64,000 nucleotides of DNA, from the NCBI RefSeq assembly GCF_000827885.1, contig NZ_JTKH01000024.1:434001-498000 (forward strand), given 5' to 3'. The translations under genes were made by a program, and so were the position numbers. This document shows positions 1-8,379 of this stretch, piece after piece; position 1 is the stretch's first letter; every line of letters begins with the position of its first letter. This stretch comes from Vibrio renipiscarius (lineage in GTDB: Bacteria; Pseudomonadota; Gammaproteobacteria; Enterobacterales; Vibrionaceae). Below the pieces are notes generated by a model. The model was not told the origin of the DNA. It did not search any database and saw only the letters and a program-made list of their open reading frames with translations.

Positions 1-1676
1 GCCGCTCTTGCATTCCGGGCTTCACTCCTGAAGACAAATCCATTGCGCCTTCTGAAGCGCCGAACCGCTTCGACCCTTCAATCACACACCGTGAACTGAC
101 CACTGAAGAAGTAAAATACTTCATCTCTAAGTTTGTTGAGTCGGCGGCTATTGCCCAAAAAGCAGGCTTTGACGGTGTAGAAATACACGCGGTTCATGAA
201 GGCTACTTACTTGACCAATTCACAATGGAATTTTTCAACCAACGTACAGACCAATACGGTGGCAGCTTCGAAAATCGTTATCGCTTTGCGGTAGAGATTG
301 TTGAAGGTATCAAAGCTGTTTGTGGCAAAGACTTCCCGGTATCACTGCGCTACTCCGTTAAAGGCAATATGAAAGGGTTCGGCCAAGGTATCCTTCCGGG
401 CGAGCGCTCCGAAGAAGTGGGGCGAGATATGGAAGAAGGCCTCAAAGCGGCTGAATATCTGGAAAGCGCAGGGTTCGATGCCTTGAACGTTGATGCCGGC
501 ACCTATGACTCATGGTACTGGAATCACCCGCCAAACTACTTCCAACCGGGCATGTACAAACCCTACTGCAAAGCCGTTTCAGAAGTGGTCGATATTCCCG
601 TATTAATGGCTGGCCGTATGGAAAACCCAGACCTCGCTTCGCATGCGGTTCAAAATGGTATTTGTGATGGTGTGTCACTGGGTAGACCTCTGCTCGCTGA
701 TCCAGACACGGTCAATAAGATCCGACGAGGTCGTTTTGAAGAAGTTCGTCCTTGCTTATCTTGTCACCTTGGTTGTCTAGGTCGTATGGCTGAAGTGGGT
801 AACCTATCTTGCGCGGTTAACCCAAGCTGTGGACGAGAAGACGAGTTCAGATTACTACCAACGCACAAAACCAAAAAGGTCGTCGTTGTCGGTGGTGGTG
901 TTGCGGGTATGGAAGCCGCTAGAATTGCTTCTGAGCGCGGACATGACGTAGTCCTTTTCGAAAAAGGCGGCCAACTGGGTGGCAATGTCATCCCAGGTAG
1001 CCAACCTCCATTCAAGCATGATGATAAAACCTTGATTGAGTGGTTCAGCGGTGAAATGACTCGACATAATGTAGACGTAAAACTCAACACAGCGGCAGAC
1101 AAAGCATCGATTGAAAGCGAAAAGCCAGACAGTGTTATTTTCGCTACAGGCTCTCGCCCAACTCAACCTAACTGGTTGGAAGGAAAAGATAAGCCGCACG
1201 TTTTAGTTGCCGAGAACATGTTGATGAACCCTGAGCTAATCACTGGCGACAAAGTCTGTGTGATTGGTGCCGGTTTAGTTGGCGCAGAAGCCGCTCTATG
1301 GATGGCTCAACAAGGTAAAGCGGTCACATTAGTTGAAGCATCAGACGATATCATTGGAGGCCCTCACGGCACCTGTTTTGCTAACTACCAGATGTTGAAA
1401 GAGCTTCTAGCCAAAGAACAAGTGAACGTTCTTACTTCAACACGATTAGAGCGAATCACCGATACGGGCGTTTGTCTAAACATTGAAAACAGCAGTGTCG
1501 AAATGCTTTCTGATCACGTCGTACTCGCGCTTGGCTACAAAGCGGAAGATCACTTGCATGAAGAACTGGCGAATCAACTGGACGTTGATGAGGTATTCAA
1601 TATCGGTGACAGCCAAAAAGCGAGAACGATCATGGCCGCAATCTGGGATGGCTTTGAAGTGGGTCGTACGCTTTAA
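1..1676 (+). CDS. NADH:flavin oxidoreductase / 2-enoate reductase-like protein (5' end outside window)
   Basis: The reading frame is open from base 3, so the true start lies before the window. The first part is the end of an old-yellow-enzyme TIM barrel: the stretch VEIHAVHEGYLLDQF and then RTDQYGGSFENR is the usual FMN-barrel signature of this family. Next comes a cysteine cluster C-x2-C-x3-C-x11-C (bases about 750-810), as in 2,4-dienoyl-CoA reductase and 2-enoate reductases, where it holds a 4Fe-4S cluster. The C-terminal half has a dinucleotide-binding GGGVAG motif and a second one, GAGLVGAEAA, for FAD and NAD(P)H. By family it reduces activated C=C bonds using NAD(P)H; the substrate cannot be read from sequence. 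It stands alone, with no same-strand partner downstream. Confidence 0.88.
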   Translation, partial: RSCIPGFTPEDKSIAPSEAPNRFDPSITHRELTTEEVKYFISKFVESAAIAQKAGFDGVEIHAVHEGYLLDQFTMEFFNQRTDQYGGSFENRYRFAVEIVEGIKAVCGKDFPVSLRYSVKGNMKGFGQGILPGERSEEVGRDMEEGLKAAEYLESAGFDALNVDAGTYDSWYWNHPPNYFQPGMYKPYCKAVSEVVDIPVLMAGRMENPDLASHAVQNGICDGVSLGRPLLADPDTVNKIRRGRFEEVRPCLSCHLGCLGRMAEVGNLSCAVNPSCGREDEFRLLPTHKTKKVVVVGGGVAGMEAARIASERGHDVVLFEKGGQLGGNVIPGSQPPFKHDDKTLIEWFSGEMTRHNVDVKLNTAADKASIESEKPDSVIFATGSRPTQPNWLEGKDKPHVLVAENMLMNPELITGDKVCVIGAGLVGAEAALWMAQQGKAVTLVEASDDIIGGPHGTCFANYQMLKELLAKEQVNVLTSTRLERITDTGVCLNIENSSVEMLSDHVVLALGYKAEDHLHEELANQLDVDEVFNIGDSQKARTIMAAIWDGFEVGRTL

Positions 1677-1928
1677 TTTAGTCCCGCTCAGTCAAAACGC
1701 TGAAACCAGACATGGATGTTTGGTTCCCGTTTATGTTCAATTTTCCTCTCATTATCTCTCTGTTTATCTCTCTTTTTTCTCTCTTTACCTCTATCGCTAG
1801 GTCGCTTATATAGAGCTGTCCGCAGGCGATATTGAATCTTTATGCCGTGAAAATCCCTGCTACGTTTGGCCCCTGATAGTGTTAGAATCTGCGCATCAGA
1901 ACTATCGAGAACTAGGTATTTATAAACA

Positions 1929-2267
1929 ATGTTTATCCATCACGTAAACGGCATCGACTGGCTGGTGATTACAGCTTTTGAAGAACTGAAACCGATGTTT
2001 ATCGAAGATGCTGGCCCAATCCTATCTTACTTCTCTACCGCCAGTGAATTGAGCCTGATTGATCAAGCCAAGCGCCGCTATGGATTTTTACCGACACTCC
2101 GCGGCGTGATCACCGATACCGGCACGTATCAAAGTAAAGATCTTGAAGAAGATTTGAACCCACAGCTTGCGTGTCTCGTTGAAGGGCGTGGTCGGGTGTT
2201 TATTTATTACGGCGGTTTCGTGGCTTTTGTGGATGACGAGCAAACCTTTATAACTCGAATGGATTGA
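1929..2267 (+). CDS. hypothetical protein, 112 aa
   Basis: I do not recognise this family. The ATG follows a weak purine-rich stretch, and the frame ends 130 bases before a strong bidirectional terminator shared with the convergent gene. The protein is mildly acidic and has no signal peptide or membrane segment. It is rich in aromatic and hydrophobic strands (for example RVFIYYGGFVAFVDDE near the C-terminus), which suggests a small soluble alpha/beta fold. Clear start, stop and spacing make it a likely real gene rather than a chance frame. Function unknown. Confidence 0.6.
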   Translation: MFIHHVNGIDWLVITAFEELKPMFIEDAGPILSYFSTASELSLIDQAKRRYGFLPTLRGVITDTGTYQSKDLEEDLNPQLACLVEGRGRVFIYYGGFVAFVDDEQTFITRMD

Positions 2268-2400
2268 AGATTATTCCGTCGGTTGAAATCGGCGAGCGGT
2301 CTTCAGGTTGTATCCCTAGCAAGGAATGGCACAAACGTAAGACAGCCATAATGCAGCGCATAAACGATGCCGTGCTTTTACGCTCGCTACGATGAAATAA

Positions 2401-2430
2401 AAAAAGACAAACCTCGGTTTGTCTTTTTTA
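2401..2430. terminator. bidirectional intrinsic terminator
   Basis: A 13-bp stem (AAAAAGACAAACC / GGTTTGTCTTTTT) with a 2-base loop, A-run on one side and T-run on the other. It sits between two convergent small genes and can serve both. Confidence 0.85.
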
Positions 2431-2456
2431 TCCAACGGCGGTCTATCGCATTGAGA

Positions 2457-2831
2457 CTAATTACTTTCTTTCATTGCGGATACGACAGAAGGATCATTCA
2501 GTAGATTGAACAACAGGCTCTTCGCTGATGAGCGTTGTGCGTCTGACAGTGCTTTTTGAGGGTTGTCTCTTGATTGGGTCAGGATGTTTTTCACAAATCG
2601 ACTATTCGTACCTGAAATTTCATAGACAAATCTTAGCGTATCAAGAAGCTCCGACTGCGATAAGCTATAAACCGCCATCTCACAACTCAGACCATCCATT
2701 GCAAGGAAGTTGTTAACGACGACCTTACGTTCCGCGTTAAATTTTTCTTTGGCTATATGAGCCTCAACCAATGCCTGCACTCTGTCCGCGATCGCGACGG
2801 GAACTTCCATTGTTATTGTTTTTTGAGTCAT
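2457..2831 (-). CDS. hypothetical protein, 124 aa
   Basis: Not recognised. The N-terminus (TITMEVPVAIADRVQALVEAHIAKE) looks like a short strand followed by an amphipathic helix, reminiscent of small DNA-binding or ribbon-helix-helix-like proteins, but no family can be assigned. The rest is helical and polar, without membrane segments. The start is supported by a purine-rich AGGAGAA stretch just upstream of the ATG on the minus strand. It ends at the shared terminator with the convergent unknown gene. It could be a regulator, but this is only a guess from the N-terminal pattern. Confidence 0.6.
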   Translation of the reverse strand: MTQKTITMEVPVAIADRVQALVEAHIAKEKFNAERKVVVNNFLAMDGLSCEMAVYSLSQSELLDTLRFVYEISGTNSRFVKNILTQSRDNPQKALSDAQRSSAKSLLFNLLNDPSVVSAMKESN

Positions 2832-3153
2832 TATTGATTCTCCTGCTCAAGCTTGGATTTAATCTCTGACTTTAGTCTACGCTGTCATACACCTATCGGC
2901 ATTAACTTTAACGCGTATATTGGGTATTGAATGTCACATAGCGTGATGTTGGTTTTTACATGGCGAAAAAAGCGGCAATCCAAAACGAAAAATGTCGATA
3001 GTACGGTCGTCACTTTCGTCTGCGCCTGTTTTCTTTTATGCCATTGTCGTCCGGCAGAACAATCACCAAGGCAAGACAGGTTCGTAGTACTCTTCAACGT
3101 CAGTCAATGTTAAACTGCCTGTCGATTTTATTTGGTATTGAATAGGTAATGTA
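2832..3153. other. intergenic region, no gene seen
   Basis: About 320 bases between the divergent 124-aa unknown gene and the DUF2999 gene. It should hold both promoters, but I see no confident promoter pair. Short frames here have no ribosome binding site and no protein-like composition. No repeat or RNA gene was recognised. Confidence 0.5.
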
Positions 3154-3420
3154 ATGAATCCAATTATTGCACTGTTGAAAGAGAACAACATCAGTGATCA
3201 ACAGATCAATGATATTTTCCAAACTCTGACTCAAAATCCTTTCGCAGCAATGGCAACAATCAGCCAATTAGGTTTGCCACAAGACAAACTGCAATTGCTT
3301 ATGGGCCAAGTAATGCAAAACCCTGCGCTCATTAAAGAAGCGGTTGAAGAGTTAGGCTTAGACTTTTCAAAAGTCGAAGCAGCAAAAGAGCAACTGAACA
3401 CGCAAGAGCTTAATAAATAA
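3154..3420 (+). CDS. DUF2999 family protein, 88 aa
   Basis: A small, all-helical, soluble acidic protein. The N-terminus MNPIIALLKENNISDQQI and the repeated glutamine-rich helices match what I recall of the DUF2999 family, which is found in Vibrio and relatives and has no known function. Length fits the family. The ATG is preceded by AATAGGTAATGTA, a modest ribosome binding site. A strong terminator follows within 40 bases, so it is probably transcribed alone. Confidence 0.75.
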   Translation: MNPIIALLKENNISDQQINDIFQTLTQNPFAAMATISQLGLPQDKLQLLMGQVMQNPALIKEAVEELGLDFSKVEAAKEQLNTQELNK

Positions 3421-3457
3421 GCGCCGAAGACATACGTTCGACGCTTCTACCCTAATC

Positions 3458-3497
3458 AAAAGGCCGCAATGTCTGCGTGACAATATGCGGCCTTTTT
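3458..3497 (+). terminator. intrinsic terminator after DUF2999 gene
   Basis: Stem AAAAGGCCGCA / TGCGGCCTTTTT with a T-run, 38 bases after the stop codon of the DUF2999 gene. Confidence 0.8.
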
Positions 3498-3521
3498 GTT
3501 TGTTGCACGGTGCAATGCCAA

Positions 3522-3550
3522 TAAAAAAGCCGACCTATTTGGGCCGACTC
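3522..3550 (-). terminator. intrinsic terminator for the purA-like gene
   Basis: Read on the minus strand it forms AGTCGGCC-loop-GGTCGGCT with two G-U pairs, followed by six T. On the plus strand these pairs become A-C mismatches, so it should work in the minus direction only. Confidence 0.65.
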
Positions 3551-3604
3551 TTTATGGATGCTGTTAAGCATCATCATTCGCGAACAATGGTTAGTACTTG
3601 ATGA

Positions 3605-4861
3605 TTAACGGACAATCATTTGCTCACGGCCAGGGCCGACTGAAACCATCTTCACTGGCACGCCCATTAGCTCTTCAATGCGCAACACGTATTTTTGTGC
3701 CGCGACAGGAAGCTCTTCAAACTGACGACAACCGGTAATGTCTTCGCTCCAGCTTTCCATTTTCTCGTAGATTGGTGCTAGCGCGGCCGTTTGAGGCCAA
3801 ATTGGGTTCTCACTGTGATCGCCTTGGTAAGCCACACAAATCTTAAGATCGTTAAGACCGGTTAGGCAGTCCACTTTTGTTAGTGCGATTTCTGTCGCCG
3901 CTTGTAGCTCTACACCGTTTTTAGTCGCAACGGCATCAAAGTATCCCATATCACGCGGGCGACCCGTTGTGGCACCAAACTCACCGGCAAGTTCACGGAA
4001 TGCATCTTGCTCTTCCATGGCGGTGATAAGCGTACCCGTACCAACCGATGAACTGAATGCTTTCGCGACGGCAATCACACGCTCTGGACGAAGCGCAGGC
4101 AAACCACTACCGATACCCGCGTACATTGACACAACATTCGATGAGGTCGTCCATGGGTATTCACCGTAAACTAAATCACGGCCAGCGCCTAATTGCGCTT
4201 CAAACAACAGCGTTTTGTCTTTTGCTTGTAATTCTTTAAGAGGCAAAGTGACGTTGCAAATCGCATCGCGCCAAGGCGCTGAAACGTCAAGGAGCCAATC
4301 GGCCATCTCTTGTGCCGTTTGTTCAAACTCAAATGTTGGGTAAAGCGCGCGAAGCTGTGGCAGTTTCCAATCCATCATGAATTGAATACGCTCAACCAAC
4401 ACTTCTGGCTGTTTTAGCCACCCCACAAGAATGCCTTTTTTCATAACACGGTCGCCGTACGCTGGCGCAATGCCTTGACGTGTTGAACCGTAAGCTTTAT
4501 CACCTAAGCGTAACTCTTCAAGCGTGTCTTCTAGTGCGTGTAGCGGCAAACATAGCGTTGCACGATCAGAAATACACAGTTTTACGTTCACACCTGACTC
4601 TGCAACTTCCGCGATCTCTTGCGACAGCGATGCAGGGCTAATCACCATGCCCGGGCCAAGAACGGCGATACAGTCTGGGTTAAAAACGCCGCTTGGCAGT
4701 TGGTGTAATTTAAAGGTTCCAAAGTCATTCACAACCGTATGACCGGCGTTATTACCGCCTTGGAAACGGATACTTGCAGAAGCTTGGTCTGCCAAATAAT
4801 CCACGATTCGGCCTTTACCTTCATCACCCCAGTTAGCACCAACAACAACAATAGACGACAT
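3605..4861 (-). CDS. purA: divergent adenylosuccinate synthetase (second PurA-type paralogue)
   Basis: PurA joins IMP and aspartate using GTP on the way to AMP. At 418 aa this protein is a little shorter than the usual 430 or so. The P-loop-like start ANWGDEGKG with catalytic Asp13, NAGHT with His41, the guanine-recognition motif TKVD (328-331) and GATTGR (296-301) are present. Several positions that are nearly invariant in ordinary PurA are changed: GGNNAGHT instead of GGHNAGHT, GSTRQGIAPAY (125-135) instead of GTTGRGIGPAY, EAQLG (221-225) instead of EGAQG, and GRPRD (300-304) instead of GRRRR. The GTP and catalytic residues suggest an active enzyme, but the nucleotide or amino-acid substrate may differ. 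It is divergently paired with a LysR regulator, which is unusual for the housekeeping purA. Confidence 0.85.
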   Translation of the reverse strand: MSSIVVVGANWGDEGKGRIVDYLADQASASIRFQGGNNAGHTVVNDFGTFKLHQLPSGVFNPDCIAVLGPGMVISPASLSQEIAEVAESGVNVKLCISDRATLCLPLHALEDTLEELRLGDKAYGSTRQGIAPAYGDRVMKKGILVGWLKQPEVLVERIQFMMDWKLPQLRALYPTFEFEQTAQEMADWLLDVSAPWRDAICNVTLPLKELQAKDKTLLFEAQLGAGRDLVYGEYPWTTSSNVVSMYAGIGSGLPALRPERVIAVAKAFSSSVGTGTLITAMEEQDAFRELAGEFGATTGRPRDMGYFDAVATKNGVELQAATEIALTKVDCLTGLNDLKICVAYQGDHSENPIWPQTAALAPIYEKMESWSEDITGCRQFEELPVAAQKYVLRIEELMGVPVKMVSVGPGREQMIVR

Positions 4862-4924
4862 AATTAACTCTCCTCAAAAGCGATAGACTTATCCTAAACA
4901 TTCACTCAAAATAAGAAAAATTAA

Positions 4925-4945
4925 TTATCATTATAACCCTGATAA
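4925..4945. promoter_or_regulatory. candidate LysR operator
   Basis: Inverted repeat TTATC-N11-GATAA in the 144-base gap between the divergent purA-like and LysR genes. The dyad has the form expected for LysR-type binding sites. Its place between the regulator and its likely target is the main support. Confidence 0.4.
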
Positions 4946-5005
4946 GAATTTCATATGGGCAATAGTGATCTCTGTGATGAAACCGCGCCTCATTAAAGGA
5001 CAAAT

Positions 5006-5884
5006 ATGTTAGATCTCAACTGGCTCAATACGTTTGTGGTGTTAGCACGATTGGAACACTTTGGTAAAACCGCCAATGCGCTGCATATGACCCAGCCCAA
5101 TGTGAGCTTGCACCTCAAACAGCTTGAACAAAGCACTCGAGTTAAGTTGATTGAACGCAATCCGTTTCGGCTCACACAAGCGGGGGAACGGTTATTAGAG
5201 AGCGCACAAAACACCTTGATGGAGCTGCAAGTATGCCAAGCCGATCTCAATGCGATCAACGATTTGTGCCAAGGAACACTGACAATTGCCGCTAGCGATA
5301 TTATCTCGCGCTTACTGCTGATTTCGCCCTTTCAATCGTTTAAGAAAATGTTCCCTGGTATCGATTTGTCGCTACTCAACACCACCTCTTCACAAGCGGC
5401 TGAGCTGGTCAAAAGTGCAAAAGCGGATTTAGGGTTTGTGATGGCGCAAAAAGAGAGTCAGCCGCTGCATTTTACCGAGTTACAGCAGGTTAGATGGTGT
5501 GCTTTAGGTGATGGTTTGCAAGCATGGCAGCAAGGTTTAGCCACAAACCAAGAAGAGCCAACATTGATATTGCTTGGCCACGATACTCGAACTCGCGATC
5601 TTCTTGATCTTGCTTTACCCACATTAAACCTACCCACTTATCGAATCATGGAAGTCGGCAGTGTTGATGCACAAATTGACTGGGCTGAGGCCGGGTTTGG
5701 TGTGGCTATTGTTCCTGAGTTTTCTTTACACCCTAAACTGAACTTAAAAACCACGATCACACCTTTGCCTCAATTTCCAACGACGAGCCTTGGCTATATC
5801 GTGAGGCAAAATCAAGTCTTATCAAGAGCGATCAAACAGTTGCTCCATTGGGTAAGCGAAGAAATTGTACAAGCACAAAAATAG
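5006..5884 (+). CDS. LysR-family transcriptional regulator
   Basis: The N-terminal winged helix-turn-helix is clear: WLNTFVVLARLEHFGKTANALHMTQPNVS then LKQLEQ and RNPFRLTQAGERLL (residues about 4-65). A LysR-type effector-binding domain follows (about 90-285). Length of 292 aa is normal for the family. It starts 144 bases from the divergent purA-like gene and most likely controls that gene and itself, perhaps through the dyad in between. The effector is not known. It ends in a convergent arrangement with the cold-shock gene. Confidence 0.9.
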   Translation: MLDLNWLNTFVVLARLEHFGKTANALHMTQPNVSLHLKQLEQSTRVKLIERNPFRLTQAGERLLESAQNTLMELQVCQADLNAINDLCQGTLTIAASDIISRLLLISPFQSFKKMFPGIDLSLLNTTSSQAAELVKSAKADLGFVMAQKESQPLHFTELQQVRWCALGDGLQAWQQGLATNQEEPTLILLGHDTRTRDLLDLALPTLNLPTYRIMEVGSVDAQIDWAEAGFGVAIVPEFSLHPKLNLKTTITPLPQFPTTSLGYIVRQNQVLSRAIKQLLHWVSEEIVQAQK

Positions 5885-6034
5885 AATTAAGGGGATGGAA
5901 TCCCAATCGAAGGGGTGTTCAAACGGGTAGAATCTAAACCTTCGCTGGCATCAAACGGAATCGTTCAGCGACGCGCGCGAGGAGAAACAAGAGAAGAGAA
6001 GCTAAAGCGGTGACGATATCTATGGAGCAGACAC

Positions 6035-6060
6035 AAAAAAGGCCGCCGAGGCGACCTTCT
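6035..6060 (-). terminator. terminator of the cold-shock gene
   Basis: On the minus strand: AGGTCGCC-TC-GGCGGCCT followed by TTTTTT, 25 bases after the stop of the csp gene. Confidence 0.8.
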
Positions 6061-6084
6061 ATTTATTCTTACGTAAGCGCTAAA

Positions 6085-6297
6085 TTATAGAGCGATAACG
6101 TTAGTAGCTTGAAGACCTTTTTGGCCTTGCTCTACTTCGAAAGACACTTTTTGGCCTTCGTTAAGAGTTTTGAAACCTTCAGAAGCGATAGCACGGAAAT
6201 GTACGAATACGTCTGCGCCGCCGTTATCTTGAGTTAGGAAACCGAAACCTTTAGTTTCGTTGAACCATTTTACTGTACCAGTGATTGAGTTAGACAT
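6085..6297 (-). CDS. cold-shock-domain protein (CspA family)
   Basis: A 70-aa single-domain nucleic-acid-binding protein. The RNP1 motif KGFGFLTQ and the RNP2-like VFVHF are both present, and the start [15 protein letters not shown] is the family hallmark. Proteins of this kind bind single-stranded RNA and melt secondary structure, often in the cold. A ribosome binding site AAGGGG precedes the ATG. A long AT-rich leader with a dyad and an extended -10 promoter lies upstream, and a terminator follows. Which CspA paralogue this is cannot be told from the window, so no symbol is given. Confidence 0.95.
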   Translation of the reverse strand: MSNSITGTVKWFNETKGFGFLTQDNGGADVFVHFRAIASEGFKTLNEGQKVSFEVEQGQKGLQATNVIAL

Positions 6298-6983
6298 TTT
6301 ATGCCCCTTATTTATTTAATTTAAGAAGAGTTCATCGTTAACAGAATGTTAACTTCTTGAATTATATCATGTTACGCTAAAATAAAAGGGAAACGCCTAG
6401 CTACAAAAACTATGTTTTGGTACTCGAGGTTTTACTTGTACTTGATGCTGCATTTAATAACTCTTTGAACAACTGAGCGGTATGATAACCACTGCTCGTT
6501 TTTTGTATAGTCTTTTTTTTACTTTTTTAAGGGCTTTCTGTTCAATAATGTTATGAATGTCTAAGTTTCAACCTCCTAGCTGCATATTTCCTCTATCCGA
6601 TCGAAAATTAACCGGACTTTTTTGCTCACTCTTCATGCTCAATCGCAATAATTGCCCTTTTTTTATAAATTCCCGTCGTGAGCAATAAGCGGATTACCCA
6701 TGCACGAGTCTCTTTTCTGTTGCGCTACCGCACTTTTCTCATCATTTCTTTTTCTAAAATCACAACACGACGAAGCCGATAGAAATAGAACAGGGTCTAA
6801 AAAGCTAGGATTGAGGTAAAAAGTCCCCACTTTTCATCAATTAGCCGCATCGCGGTTCTGCTAAGTGACTCATAACAATCCCACATATATTGAAAACTTA
6901 GCTTTCTTAGGGCAATTGTTTATTGTCTTTCCTATCAATCAGGATTAAATTTCGCCTCATTATTCATTTTCGATGTATCACCT
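6298..6983. other. long AT-rich intergenic region between csp and rodA
   Basis: About 690 bases without a convincing gene. It holds the csp promoter and leader on the minus side and must hold the rodA promoter on the plus side. T-runs occur near 6500-6530, but I see no matching strong stem. No tRNA, small RNA or repeat was recognised, and the short frames lack ribosome binding sites. Confidence 0.5.
6337..6369 (-). promoter_or_regulatory. csp promoter (extended -10) and leader dyad
   Basis: On the minus strand TGATATAAT (6369-6361) is a perfect extended -10 element. Just downstream, in the start of the leader, GTTAAC occurs twice as an inverted pair (6348-6353 and 6337-6342). This would give a leader of roughly 55-60 bases before the csp ATG. 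The -35 region is poor, as is common with extended -10 promoters. Confidence 0.55.
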
Positions 6984-8093
6984 GTGTTGCGTGTTCGCCC
7001 CCAATTAGATTTCCCACTCCTTGCTGCCATCTGTTTTTTGATCGCCGCAGGTAGCATTAGTGTTTGGACTGCCAGTGGTTTTAGCGAACCAATCTTGCAA
7101 CGTCATTTAGCGCGAGCATTCATTGCTATTGGCGCATTGGTGGTGCTTTCTGCCGTGCCCGCCAAAAAACTATGTGACATCGCCCCACCCTTGTTCATAT
7201 TCACGGTGCTACTACTTTTAGCCGTGATTGTGGCGGGTGATGCGACAAATGGTTCAAAACGCTGGCTAGCGCTCGGACCGATTCGCTTCCAGCCATCAGA
7301 GCTCGTCAAGGTTGCAGTGCCGATGATGACCGCATGGATGATCGCGAAAGACCCAGGCGCGCCGACATTTAAAAAGATTGGCCTGTGTTTAGCGCTAACC
7401 GCGATCCCTGCGGGACTGATTGTGATTCAGCCAGATTTAGATGGTGCGATTTTTACCGTGATCTATTCATTGTTTGCCCTCTTTCTGGGCGGCATGAGCT
7501 GGAAAATTATTGCTTCGGTCATTGGTATCGTCGCGACGGCCATTCCCGTTTTGTGGATGTTCTTTATGGAGAGCTACCAAAAAATGCGCGTGACTCAGTT
7601 TCTAAATCCTGAGTCCGACCCATTAGGATCGGGTTACCAAATCATTCAGTCACTCGTTGCCATCGGTTCTGGCGGTATTCGTGGAAAAGGCTATATGAAT
7701 GCCACTCAAGGGCAACTTGGTTTCATTCCTGAAAGCCATACTGACTTTATTTTCTCTACCTTCGCTGAAGAATGGGGTTACATTGGCAGTGTTGCGCTGA
7801 TTTGTACCTATCTGTTTATTGCTGGTCGTACGCTTTGGATTGCTAGCCAAAGTGATTCTGCCTATGGCCGCCTCGTGATTGGTGCGTTGTCGATGAGCTT
7901 TATGCTGTATGCCTTTATCAATATGGGCATGGTGAGTGGCTTGCTACCCGTAATGGGAAGCCCACTGCCGTTTATCAGCTACGGTGGTACCGCCATGATC
8001 ACCCAAGGCGCATGCTTTGGTATTATCATGGCACTCGCGCCAAGAAAACGTAAAGCGGGCACCCCTTTCTCTGCCATGGGGCATGCCACTTAA
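6984..8093 (+). CDS. rodA: RodA/FtsW-family (SEDS) peptidoglycan glycosyltransferase
   Basis: A polytopic inner-membrane protein of 369 aa with about ten membrane segments, the normal RodA size. SEDS hallmarks are visible: FQPSELVKVAVPMM, the loop IPESHTDFIFSTFAEEWG that carries the catalytic acidic residue in this family, and the C-terminal PFISYGGTAMI. RodA polymerises glycan strands during cell elongation with a class B penicillin-binding protein. The start is GTG (the first residues LRVRPQLDFPLL resemble RodA N-termini). In most relatives rodA lies next to its partner mrdA in a cell-wall cluster. Here it stands alone, so it is probably a second copy. Confidence 0.88.
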   Translation: MLRVRPQLDFPLLAAICFLIAAGSISVWTASGFSEPILQRHLARAFIAIGALVVLSAVPAKKLCDIAPPLFIFTVLLLLAVIVAGDATNGSKRWLALGPIRFQPSELVKVAVPMMTAWMIAKDPGAPTFKKIGLCLALTAIPAGLIVIQPDLDGAIFTVIYSLFALFLGGMSWKIIASVIGIVATAIPVLWMFFMESYQKMRVTQFLNPESDPLGSGYQIIQSLVAIGSGGIRGKGYMNATQGQLGFIPESHTDFIFSTFAEEWGYIGSVALICTYLFIAGRTLWIASQSDSAYGRLVIGALSMSFMLYAFINMGMVSGLLPVMGSPLPFISYGGTAMITQGACFGIIMALAPRKRKAGTPFSAMGHAT

Positions 8094-8216
8094 ACGCCTT
8101 TCAAGTGCACTTGTTGAGTATTAAGTATGACCACAGCGGCTCTGCTTAATACTCGATTAGCTTCTACGGTTTTATTCTCTGCCCCTCGAATCCCAAGCCC
8201 CCTGTCCCTGCCTTTT

Positions 8217-8251
8217 CTTCTTGCTTCTTGCTTCTTGCTTCTCGCTTCTTG
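8217..8251. repeat. heptanucleotide tandem repeat, 5 copies
   Basis: Five direct copies of CTTCTTG; the fourth copy has one change (CTTCTCG). It lies 124 bases after rodA and about 130 bases before gloA, outside any gene. Confidence 0.85.
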
Positions 8252-8267
8252 GTTTGTCATAACAAAA

Positions 8268-8296
8268 AATTATCAACATTATAATTAGTGATAATT
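8268..8296. promoter_or_regulatory. inverted repeat upstream of gloA
   Basis: AATTATCA (8268-8275) and TGATAATT (8289-8296) are exact inverted copies, separated by 13 bases, about 85 bases before the gloA start. It may be an operator for the gloA-nemA unit or part of an AT-rich upstream element. Confidence 0.35.
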
Positions 8297-8379
8297 TCAA
8301 ACCGCATCAATAAACCTTTATCTTAGTCACATCGCAACGCTCAGAGCGTTTCCCAGACTCATTTATACGCAGGTGAATA

